Below are positions 1-5,436 of a DNA stretch of 7,434 nucleotides, one piece after another. Source of the DNA: Actinomycetes bacterium (GTDB lineage Bacteria; Actinomycetota; Actinomycetes; S36-B12; UBA5976); contig JAJXSV010000099.1 of NCBI GenBank assembly GCA_021784375.1, positions 1-7,434 on the forward strand, in the 5' to 3' direction. Numbering within the stretch: the stretch's first letter is position 1; each line of letters opens with the position of its first letter. The translations under genes and the position numbers were made by a program. The notes under the pieces were generated by a model. It searched no databases. It was not told the origin of the DNA and was given only the letters and a program-made list of their open reading frames with translations.

Positions 1-154
1 ACCATGCCACTCCAAGCCATCACGGCCTGAACACGAACGACGAAGGATCACACCTCGTACACCACCTGCATGGAGTTGACCCATCGGCGAAGTAATCTGT
101 GCATGCGTCCACGCGGATTTCGTCCAAGGCCCGGCGTGAGGTGCGGAGGCTGCT
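1..154. other. Left-edge non-coding stretch upstream of the first HD-GYP gene
   Basis: No recognisable gene is visible here. One plus-strand frame is open from the window edge to a TAA at 93-95 (ending ...GVDPSAK). It could be the last residues of an upstream gene, but thirty codons are too few to judge. A TAATCT at 93-98 resembles an actinobacterial -10 box. The TTGACC at 76-81 is only 11 bp upstream of it, too close to be its -35 partner, so a promoter for the HD-GYP gene is possible but weakly supported. Confidence 0.3.
145..149 (+). promoter_or_regulatory. Ribosome binding site fixing the GTG start at 155
   Basis: GGAGG lies five bases before GTG 155. Together with the in-frame stop at 137-139 it makes this non-ATG start the only convincing one. 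Confidence 0.65.
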
Positions 155-1762
155 GTGGCGACTGACCAACGGAACCCATACGAACGTTGGGTTGTCCCGG
201 CAGACAGTGAGAAGATCCCGACATCGCCGCCCCCGCAACTGCTGCCAGGGGAGTTGTCGGTCGATGCGGATGCCTTTGACCGATTCTCGCAGTTGGGAGA
301 CGTCGCTTTCTGGGAGTATGACTTCACCAAGGACTCGATGGACCGGACGCGCAATCATGACGCGTTGTACGGAATGGAGTGGCAGCAACTCTGGACTGCC
401 GCCAGCTTCCTTGATGCGACACATCCGGACGACCGGCCCATGGCGGAGGCTGTACTTGATCGTGTCCTCTCGGCTGGCGGAGAACATTTGTATGCCTTCG
501 ACTTTCGTGTGATCTGGCCGGATGCATCGACTCACTGGCTGTCGGTTCGAGGGCAAGTCATCGCCCGCGACAGCGAGGGACGCGGCGCCATGATCCGAGG
601 CGTGATCAACGACGTCACCCCACGCAAGGAAGCAGAGCAGCGGGAACACCGGCTGGCGGTGCTGTATCACACCCTCAGTGAATGCAACCAGGCCATCGTT
701 CGCTCCGCGGATCCGGCAGAGTTGTTTGCACGTGTCTGTCGAACGACCGTCGAGGCTGGCGGAGCTGACATCGCATGGATCGGAATGGTGGACGATGAGA
801 CGGGTCTGATCCATCCGATGTCGTGGGCAGGAGCCGACGCTCGAAACCTGCTATCCGAACGGGCGAGTGTGCTCGGAGCTGGCACTTCAGAGCGTGTGGC
901 GCAACCCAGGACGGACGCACACGGGACGCTCTCCATGGCGAATGTCCAGGATCTGGATCAGGGTGACCCACTGCGCGCGTTCCACGAGCGCTGGTCTGTG
1001 CAGGACGTCGCTGAGGTGCCGATCCTCCGCGACGGCAGCGTCATCGGGACGCTGAACCTATACGCCAAGCGGAGCGGCACCTTCGACGATCACGCCCGGT
1101 CGCTGTTTGTGGAGATGGCGGGAGACATCGCCTTCGCGCTCGGTCATCTCGATCAGCAGCAGGCGCTCCTGCGACAGGTGGAACAGACGGAGAAGTCCCT
1201 GTCGGGCACTGTCGAAGTCGCTTCCTCGCTCAGTGAGATGCGAGACCCCTACACGGCCGGCCATCAGCGCAACGTAGGGGATCTGGCAGCTGCGATCGGC
1301 GAGGTTCTGGGCCTCGATGCAGATCGGATCGTGGGGTTGCGCGTGGCAGGACGCCTCCACGACATCGGAAAGATTGTGATCCCCGCAGAGATCCTCACGC
1401 GCCCCAGTCGCTTGACGGGCCCGGAATGGGAGATTGTGAAGGCGCATGCCCAGATGGGTCACGACGTCTTGAGCGCCGCGCCGTTCCCGTGGCCGGTTGC
1501 TCAGATTGCGCTTCAGCACCATGAACGTCTCGACGGCAGCGGATACCCCCGCGGTCTCGCCGGTGACGAGATTCTGCTGGAGGCGCGCATCACCTCGGTC
1601 GCAGACGTGTTCGAGGCTATGTCCGCGCATCGACCGTATCGACCTGGTCTTGGCGTTGATCGTGCACTCGCCGAACTTCAGGATGGAGCGGGGACACGGT
1701 ACGACGCGGATGCCGTTGCGGCGTGCGTCCTGCTCGTGCGCGAGCGAGGGTTTCACTTCTAG
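155..1762 (+). CDS. PAS-GAF-HD-GYP protein, probable cyclic-di-GMP phosphodiesterase
   Basis: This 535-residue protein is probably a cytoplasmic signalling enzyme that hydrolyses a cyclic dinucleotide, most likely c-di-GMP, under control of two sensor domains. In order it has a PAS fold at about 44-160 (with the HPDDR motif at 90-94 typical of PAS_3), a GAF domain at about 170-335, a short helical linker, and an HD-GYP domain at about 355-520. Visible catalytic features are RDPYTAGH ending at H370, the HDIGK box at 402-406, H431, HHERLDGSGYP at 455-465, and D484 in VADVFEAM. All expected metal ligands seem present, so it is likely active. The position after H370 that is usually Arg in HxxRV is Asn here. 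There are no membrane segments or signal peptide. The GTG start is chosen because GGAGG lies at 145-149, five bases upstream, and an in-frame TGA at 137-139 rules out a longer protein. There is no GGDEF or EAL domain. The ligands of the PAS and GAF domains cannot be read from sequence. Confidence 0.9.
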   Translation: MATDQRNPYERWVVPADSEKIPTSPPPQLLPGELSVDADAFDRFSQLGDVAFWEYDFTKDSMDRTRNHDALYGMEWQQLWTAASFLDATHPDDRPMAEAVLDRVLSAGGEHLYAFDFRVIWPDASTHWLSVRGQVIARDSEGRGAMIRGVINDVTPRKEAEQREHRLAVLYHTLSECNQAIVRSADPAELFARVCRTTVEAGGADIAWIGMVDDETGLIHPMSWAGADARNLLSERASVLGAGTSERVAQPRTDAHGTLSMANVQDLDQGDPLRAFHERWSVQDVAEVPILRDGSVIGTLNLYAKRSGTFDDHARSLFVEMAGDIAFALGHLDQQQALLRQVEQTEKSLSGTVEVASSLSEMRDPYTAGHQRNVGDLAAAIGEVLGLDADRIVGLRVAGRLHDIGKIVIPAEILTRPSRLTGPEWEIVKAHAQMGHDVLSAAPFPWPVAQIALQHHERLDGSGYPRGLAGDEILLEARITSVADVFEAMSAHRPYRPGLGVDRALAELQDGAGTRYDADAVAACVLLVRERGFHF

Positions 1763-1770
1763 CGGGCATC

Positions 1771-1782
1771 TACCCTGGTGCC
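1771..1782 (+). promoter_or_regulatory. Probable leaderless promoter (-10 TACCCT) for the DUF2256 gene
   Basis: TACCCT at 1771-1776 fits the actinobacterial -10 consensus TANNNT. It ends six bases before ATG 1783, so transcription would begin at or next to the start codon. No Shine-Dalgarno sequence precedes this ATG, which agrees with a leaderless transcript. A clear -35 box is not seen. The promoter sits immediately after the stop of the HD-GYP gene and is inferred from spacing alone. Confidence 0.45.
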
Positions 1783-1941
1783 ATGCAGGCGAAGGTGAAG
1801 AACGGCTTTGCACCGAAGGTGTGTGAGCACTGCGGTCGGCCCTTCGAGTGGCGCAAGAAGTGAGCGCGCGACTGGGAGAAGGTCAAGTTCTGCTCCGACG
1901 CCTGCCGGTCGAATCACGCGAGCGGGCGCACGCGCCCCTGA
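1783..1941 (+). pseudogene. DUF2256 zinc-ribbon protein interrupted by an in-frame TGA
   Basis: Read through one TGA, this frame gives a small basic protein of 52 residues plus the internal stop position. It begins MQAKVKNGFAPKVCEHCG and continues FEWRKK-(TGA)-ARDWEKVKFCSDACR. This is the layout of the DUF2256 family: a CxxC pair (C14, C17), the WRKKW box, a second Trp, and a CxxxC pair (C37, C41), which together look like a zinc ribbon. The TGA at 1861-1863 stands exactly where the family has the Trp of WRKKW, so a single TGG-to-TGA change explains it. After the stop the frame stays open and conserved to a second TGA at 1939-1941. The family's function is unknown to me. The gene is either freshly inactivated, read through, or carries a sequencing error. 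Other genes in the window use TGG for Trp and TGA as a stop, so a changed genetic code is unlikely. Confidence 0.75.
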
Positions 1942-2105
1942 CCGTCGACGTTGCGCGGTGTCGCTCCCAGCTGCTGTGAGAGTCGGTCGGCCGCGTTGGC
2001 GACGTAGATCCCGAGCCGGTCGAGGTTGGAGCCGACGCGTGCCTTCGGTGCGCTGATGTTGAGGGCGGCGACGATGCGATCGGTGTGATCCCGCACGGGC
2101 GCGGG
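1914..2105 (-). pseudogene. 3' fragment of an IclR-family transcriptional regulator
   Basis: The minus strand encodes a stretch matching the end of the IclR effector-binding domain: APVRDHTDRIVAALNISAPK, then ARVGSNLDRLGIYVANAADR and LSQQLG before a TGA at 1914-1916. The APVRD-H-TGRIVAALNVSAP segment and the closing AAxxLS helix are typical of the family. Upstream the resemblance stops within about ten codons, and an in-frame TAA follows in that decayed sequence. The DNA-binding helix-turn-helix domain and most of the sensor domain are missing. The fragment has no credible start of its own; the GTG at 2096 is an internal Val codon. Its 3' end overlaps the 3' end of the DUF2256 frame by 28 bases in convergent orientation. 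It is probably a non-functional relic. A source regulator might have controlled a catabolic gene, but nothing nearby shows which. Confidence 0.7.
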
Positions 2106-2278
2106 CCGCGACGCTCCACTTCCGCCTTATCGGAATCTCCACGGCGCGTTATCCGTTCAAGTCTGCGACGGGGCTGGAACTCGAGATTTGGACTTTTCTC
2201 CGTAGGCCTAGGGGCCCATACACGGCGAATAGGTTCCAGAAAACCCGGGCGCCGTTGTCGTGGTGGCGATTCTAGAGG
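2106..2278. other. Stretch with no recognisable gene between two relics
   Basis: No frame here resembles a known protein. The stretch is dense in 6-bp palindromes: CTCGAG at 2180, AGGCCT at 2204, CCTAGG at 2207, GGGCCC at 2212, CCCGGG at 2244, GGCGCC at 2248 and TCTAGA at 2271. It also carries an inverted repeat, CTGGAAC at 2174-2180 and GTTCCAG at 2233-2239. It looks like unselected DNA at a junction between the IclR fragment and the insertion-sequence fragment. Confidence 0.5.
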
Positions 2279-2465
2279 TCATGTGACGCCGTGGCGGGCG
2301 CGCTTGGGGGTGCCGGCGGGCGTGCGGAAGGTGTCTGGGCATGCTGACGCCCACTTTCTTGGCGACGGTGCGGATCGTCCCTGACTCCGCCTCATGATCA
2401 GGCAGCGACTGCTTCACGAGCCGCAACGCCTGGGCGTGAAACTCCGGGGGAGACTGCTTTGTCAT
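2279..2465 (-). mobile_element. Truncated, frameshifted IS3-family transposase orfA
   Basis: Reading leftward from ATG 2465, the minus strand encodes MTKQSPPEFHAQALRLVKQS and then, at residues 30-41, TIRTVAKKVGVS. This is the first part of the IS3-type OrfA helix-turn-helix protein, including the AL-RLV and VAKKVGVS segments that precede PDTLR. After residue 41 the homology jumps by one base into another frame, where CPDTFRT can be read, and that frame stops at TGA 2279-2281. A good ribosome site, GGGAG, lies eight bases upstream of the ATG. OrfA proteins are usually around 90-110 residues. The C-terminal part and the whole of the catalytic orfB are absent, so this copy cannot transpose. The upstream (right-hand) DNA to about 2612 may be the remaining insertion-sequence end, but no terminal repeat pair can be confirmed. 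Confidence 0.75.
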
Positions 2466-2669
2466 GTATCCCGCTCCCAGAGAAAGCCGCATCAATCCCA
2501 GGCCATCAAGTGCCGGACGACGGTGACGTTCGCCCCCTGCGAAACGCGTCATCGAAGCACGAGTTTGCGCTACCAGGAGGTTGCTCATGACACGCGACAC
2601 ATTGCCGGTGTCCTTGGCGACGCGTGACTGCTAACTTGGGCGCGCTGTGAGCACCATGCTTGGGGAGTT
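2466..2669. other. Probable insertion-sequence leader and upstream region of the second HD-GYP gene
   Basis: No gene is recognisable. The left part is the leader of the orfA relic. A short inverted repeat, GACAC at 2589-2593 and GTGTC at 2608-2612, might mark the element's outer end, which is only a guess. TAACTT at 2632-2637 fits the TANNNT -10 pattern and could start transcription of the downstream HD-GYP gene, giving a leader of about 25 bases. No -35 box at normal spacing is evident. Confidence 0.35.
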
Positions 2670-3797
2670 GTGTCTGAAAATCGCTTGCCTGAGGGCGCGT
2701 CCGCGGCATTGCTGTCTGCAGCGGCAAGTCTGGCCACCTCAGTCGATGAGGCGGAATTACTGACGCACCTGTGCCGCAATGCGGTTCTCGCAGGTCACAA
2801 TCGCTTCGCTTGGTACGGGCGCTTGGCGCGTGACGGAACATTTGAGGTGCGCCCTGTCGCTTGGGCCGGCGATTCGAGAATGTACCTGGATGACCTGTAC
2901 GTCACCTGGGACGATTCCGAGACCGGTCGCGGCCCCGACGGGACTGCCGCTCGGACGGGCCGTGTCGCCACTGTGCATGACACCCGAGCGGTGGCGACCT
3001 CGGACAAGGAGCCGGATTTCGGCCCCTGGAAAGTGCGAGCCGACGCCTTCGGCTTTCGCTCCAAGACTGCGATCCCGGTGTTCGTACGCGGGCAGGTGGA
3101 TGGCATCCTGGCGGTCTACAGCGAGCAGCCGGGCGTCTTTGATGACCTCGCGGATTCAATCCATTTGGCACTTTGCCAACAAGCAGGTGTCGGCTTGGAG
3201 CGCTTGCAGGCGGCACGCCGCATGACTGAAGCCCTCGAAGACACGATCAAGGTGCTGAGCGCCACCATCGATGCGCGTGACCCGTACACGGCGGGGCATC
3301 AAGCCTCGGTCGCTGCCATCTCCGAGAAGATCGCCATCAAGATGGGCCTGCCTGGGTTTGAAGTTCAGGGGGTGTCGGTGGCGGCTCTTGTCCATGACAT
3401 CGGCAAGGTTGCCGTGCCCATCGAGCTGCTCCTGAAGCCCAGCGAGCTACGGCCGGAGGAGCGGGCGCTGGTGCAAACGCATACGACACGTGGCCAGGAA
3501 GTGCTCGCGGGGATCAACTTCCCCTGGCCCATCGCGCAAATTGTCGGGCAACATCATGAGCGCCTGAATGGCAGTGGCTACCCGAATGCGCTCACCGCGG
3601 ATGACATCCTTCCCGCCACCAAGATCGTGATGGTTGCCGATGTGTTCGACGCCATGTGCGCCGAACGACCGTACCGACGCCGCCTCCCGGTGCAGACAAC
3701 CATGAGCTACCTCACCGATCGCAGTGGCCGCGCATTCGACGCCGATGTCGTGGAGGCCCTGCGCGCGATCAAGCCCGAATCCCTCATCGCGGGCTGA
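2670..3797 (+). CDS. GAF-HD-GYP protein, probable cyclic-di-GMP phosphodiesterase
   Basis: This 375-residue cytoplasmic protein pairs one GAF sensor (about 20-180) with a C-terminal HD-GYP hydrolase (about 190-365) and resembles the last two domains of the protein at 155-1762. Shared signatures are DPYTAGH ending at H210, VHDIGK at 241-246, H271, FPWPIAQI at 284-291, HHERLNGSGYP at 295-305, and VADVFDAM at 322-329 with D324. The metal ligands appear intact. Asp in the HHExxDGxGYP motif is Asn here, and the Arg of HxxRV is Ser, so activity or specificity could differ from its neighbour. It lacks the PAS domain. The GTG start is uncertain. An in-frame TGA at 2625-2627 caps the reading frame, and no ATG precedes the domain, but the GGGGAG at 2662-2667 is only two bases from the GTG. 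A TTG at 2682 is the nearest alternative. The closely similar neighbour suggests an old duplication, with the relics now lying between the copies. Confidence 0.88.
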   Translation: MSENRLPEGASAALLSAAASLATSVDEAELLTHLCRNAVLAGHNRFAWYGRLARDGTFEVRPVAWAGDSRMYLDDLYVTWDDSETGRGPDGTAARTGRVATVHDTRAVATSDKEPDFGPWKVRADAFGFRSKTAIPVFVRGQVDGILAVYSEQPGVFDDLADSIHLALCQQAGVGLERLQAARRMTEALEDTIKVLSATIDARDPYTAGHQASVAAISEKIAIKMGLPGFEVQGVSVAALVHDIGKVAVPIELLLKPSELRPEERALVQTHTTRGQEVLAGINFPWPIAQIVGQHHERLNGSGYPNALTADDILPATKIVMVADVFDAMCAERPYRRRLPVQTTMSYLTDRSGRAFDADVVEALRAIKPESLIAG

Positions 3798-3806
3798 GGT
3801 GCAACA

Positions 3807-3826
3807 GTCGGCAGTGGCCTGCCGAC
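3807..3826 (+). terminator. Stem-loop terminator candidate after the second HD-GYP gene
   Basis: GTCGGCAG, a four-base loop TGGC, and CTGCCGAC form a perfect 8-bp GC-rich stem starting nine bases after the HD-GYP stop codon. There is no T-run behind it, as is common for actinobacterial terminators, so termination is inferred from position and stem strength. It would insulate the HD-GYP gene from the sugar operon. Confidence 0.55.
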
Positions 3827-3903
3827 GCTGACGCCGACCGATCCGTTTCCTGGCAGCGACACCGGGTCTCCGGCGTGTGGCCGGCAGGGCGAAAAGGTCT
3901 GGA

Positions 3904-3924
3904 TTGCATAACAGTTGCATAACA
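3904..3924 (+). repeat. Tandem direct repeat TTGCATAACA, 11-base period
   Basis: TTGCATAACA occurs at 3904-3913 and again at 3915-3924, one helical turn apart, upstream of the sugar operon. The second copy also sits in a GTTG-CATAA-CAAC inverted repeat (3914-3926). Either copy's TTGCAT could act as a -35 element, or the pair could bind a regulator side by side. No matching -10 box at normal spacing is clear. Confidence 0.6.
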
Positions 3925-3964
3925 ACAATGCCCATTCACTTGTGCAGGAAACCGCGTATGCCAC

Positions 3965-3984
3965 GACTGAGAGCGCTCTCAGTC
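3965..3984. promoter_or_regulatory. Perfect 20-bp palindrome, LacI-family operator
   Basis: GACTGAGAGCGCTCTCAGTC is a perfect palindrome with the central CG typical of LacI-family sites. Its core GAGAGCGCTCTC closely resembles the TGGGAGCGCTCCCA operator of actinobacterial CebR/CelR repressors of cellobiose operons. It sits 76 bases before the binding-protein start codon, so it probably controls the whole importer-glycosidase operon. The repressor gene is not in the window. Confidence 0.8.
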
Positions 3985-4000
3985 AGGAATTCTGGCTGAG
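3978..4000 (+). promoter_or_regulatory. Second hairpin sharing the operator's right arm
   Basis: CTCAGTCAG (3978-3986), a five-base GAATT loop and CTGGCTGAG (3992-4000) form a nine-pair stem with one T-G wobble in RNA. Its left arm is the right half of the operator, so the operator hairpin and this hairpin cannot form together in one transcript. The downstream arm also looks like a degenerate third operator half-site (GCTGAGGG). The role is inferred; it matters for RNA only if transcription starts upstream of the operator. Confidence 0.45.
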
Positions 4001-4012
4001 GGACTGGCGAAG

Positions 4013-4040
4013 TTCGTGGTCAGTCATGACCGTGCATATT
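4013..4040 (+). promoter_or_regulatory. Weak promoter candidate for the sugar operon
   Basis: TTCGTG at 4013-4018 and CATATT at 4035-4040 are separated by 16 bp and could be a weak promoter firing just before the binding-protein gene. An inverted repeat, GGTCA-GTCA-TGACC (4018-4031), fills the spacer and might be another protein site. An upstream promoter near 3904-3945 is an equally possible alternative. Confidence 0.25.
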
Positions 4041-4059
4041 CAAAGAATTGGAGCAGAAC

Positions 4060-5328
4060 ATGAAACTCCACGGTCGAATGGGCAGGGTCGCCTCGGTCCT
4101 GCTTGTGGCTGCTGCGTTCGCGGTGCCAGTTGCACCAGCGCATGCCGCAGACCAGATCAACCTGCAGATGTGGACCTTCGGTGACATGGGCCTTGGTGAA
4201 CTCATCAAGACCTACGAGACGTTGCACCCCAACATCACGATCACGATCAAGCAGTGTGACTACGACGCGCACCATCAAGCGCTGCTGACGGCTCTCGCCG
4301 CAGGCAACACCCCTGACATCGCAGCGATCGAGGTCGGCTACTCGTCGCTGTTCAAGTCGTACCCGACACAGTTCACCGACCTGCGCAAGTACGGCGCGGC
4401 CAGCCTGGCCAAGAACTACCTGCCCTGGCGCTGGGAGCAGGGCGTCGCCCGCAACGGCACCATCATCGGAATCCCCACCGACGTCGGCGGTATGGCGCTG
4501 GCCTACCGCAAGGATCTCTTCGCAGCGGCTGGCCTTCCGACTGATCGCGCAGCCGTGAGCAAGGCCATGAAGACCTGGGCCGGGTTCATCGCCATGGGCA
4601 AGAAGTACAAGGCAGCCACCGGCAAGGCCTGGATCGACAGTGCCGGCATGGTGTACTCCGCTGCCTCACGTCAGGGCCCCAAGTACGTGCAGTACTACGA
4701 CGAGAAGACCAACAAGGTCGTCGCAGCCACCAACCCGCAGATCAAGTCGGCGTGGAACACCACCATGGCCGTGATCAAGGCCGGCCTCTCGGCCAAGATC
4801 GGTGCCTGGTCAAGCGACTGGAACGCCGGCATGAACAATGGCTCCTTCGCCGTCATGACGGCGCCGGCGTGGATGATGGCCTACATCCAGGGCCAGGCTC
4901 CCGACACCTCCGGCAAGTGGGACATCGCCTCCCTTCCCGGCGGCGGCGGCAACTGGGGTGGTTCGCAGTTGGCCATTCCGGCAGCAGCGCAGCACCCCAA
5001 GGAGGCCTACGACTTCATCCGCTGGGCCCTCAGCCCGGAGAACCAGCTCGAGGTCTTCAAGCTGCACGGCAACTTCCCGGCAGCCTCGTCGATCTACAAC
5101 ACGAGCGATATCCAGGACTTCTCGAATCCCTTCTTCAGCAACGCGCCGGTCGGCAAGATCTACGTGAAGGCCGTTGAGGCAATCAAGAAGCCGATCTACG
5201 AAGGTCCCAAGCAGCGCCAGATCGACACGGCCATCGGCAATGCCATCAGCCGCGTTGAGCAGGGCAAGCAGGCGGCGCCGGCGGCCTGGGCTGACGCCAT
5301 GAAGACGATCAAGACGACGCTCGGTTAG
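4060..5328 (+). CDS. Sugar ABC transporter substrate-binding protein (CUT1 type)
   Basis: This 422-residue exported protein captures a carbohydrate and delivers it to the two permeases encoded next. A basic start (MKLHGRMGR), a hydrophobic stretch and APAHA-A predict signal peptidase I cleavage after residue 29. The mature protein has family features: LQMWTFGDMG at 35-44, the NTPDIAAIE segment at 83-91, GIPTDVGGMALAYRKDLF at 137-154, MTAPAWMM at 266-273 and the glycine-rich SLPGGGGNWGGSQLAIP at 291-307. Length is normal for the extracellular solute-binding family 1. The only cysteine is C66, so there is no lipobox, which is unusual for Gram-positive binding proteins. ATG 4060 is preferred over an upstream in-frame TTG at 4048 because GGAG at 4050-4053 lies six bases before it. 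Codon use is highly biased to C and G endings, as expected for strong expression. The adjacent GH1 gene and CebR-like operator suggest a beta-glucoside or oligosaccharide ligand, but this is inference. Confidence 0.9.
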   Translation: MKLHGRMGRVASVLLVAAAFAVPVAPAHAADQINLQMWTFGDMGLGELIKTYETLHPNITITIKQCDYDAHHQALLTALAAGNTPDIAAIEVGYSSLFKSYPTQFTDLRKYGAASLAKNYLPWRWEQGVARNGTIIGIPTDVGGMALAYRKDLFAAAGLPTDRAAVSKAMKTWAGFIAMGKKYKAATGKAWIDSAGMVYSAASRQGPKYVQYYDEKTNKVVAATNPQIKSAWNTTMAVIKAGLSAKIGAWSSDWNAGMNNGSFAVMTAPAWMMAYIQGQAPDTSGKWDIASLPGGGGNWGGSQLAIPAAAQHPKEAYDFIRWALSPENQLEVFKLHGNFPAASSIYNTSDIQDFSNPFFSNAPVGKIYVKAVEAIKKPIYEGPKQRQIDTAIGNAISRVEQGKQAAPAAWADAMKTIKTTLG

Positions 5329-5349
5329 TCGTCGAACCTCACGAGCAGT

Positions 5350-5391
5350 GGGTTGTTCGTGGCGTGGCCGACGCTGCGCCACGAACAACCC
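5350..5391 (+). promoter_or_regulatory. 15-bp perfect stem-loop between binding protein and permease genes
   Basis: GGGTTGTTCGTGGCG (5350-5364) and CGCCACGAACAACCC (5377-5391) pair perfectly around a 12-base loop. The stem starts 21 bases after the binding-protein stop and ends 45 bases before the next start. It has no T-run. In the malE-malF layout a hairpin at this point stabilises the upstream message or partly ends transcription, giving more binding protein than permease. The same role is likely here, by inference. Confidence 0.7.
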
Positions 5392-5436
5392 GCGCTCCAG
5401 CCAGCACATCGAGCCTCGGGACTTGGAGTCAGTTTC

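Noticed and set aside
76..98. Sigma-70-type promoter TTGACC...TAATCT ahead of the first HD-GYP gene
   Set aside because: The two boxes are only 11 bp apart, far from the normal spacing of about 17.
20..814. Long open frame on the minus strand antisense to the first HD-GYP gene
   Set aside because: The plus strand has clear PAS and GAF domains and a good ribosome site; the antisense translation has no recognisable motif and is rich in Arg, Ser and His, as expected of a shadow in GC-rich DNA.
1058..1813. Open minus-strand frame antisense to the HD-GYP domain
   Set aside because: It mirrors codons of a well-supported domain and shows no family motif.
1861..1863. TGA read as Trp or selenocysteine throughout this organism
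   Set aside because: Every other gene encodes Trp with TGG, and three of the genes here end with TGA. Family members have Trp, not Cys, at this position, and no selenocysteine-type stem-loop is obvious after the TGA.
3859..3893. Second terminator or regulatory hairpin around ACACCGG...CCGGCGTGT
   Set aside because: The stem is short and bulged, with several competing pairings; it is not distinguishable from chance in GC-rich DNA.
4048..4059. TTG start four codons upstream for the binding protein
   Set aside because: The GGAG ribosome site overlaps it and is correctly spaced for ATG 4060; the extra residues would add an acidic Glu to the signal peptide's basic start.
5353..5436. N-terminal extension of the first permease from TTG 5353
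   Set aside because: The extra 28 residues are encoded by the stem-loop, are not hydrophobic, and a good ribosome site precedes ATG 5437.
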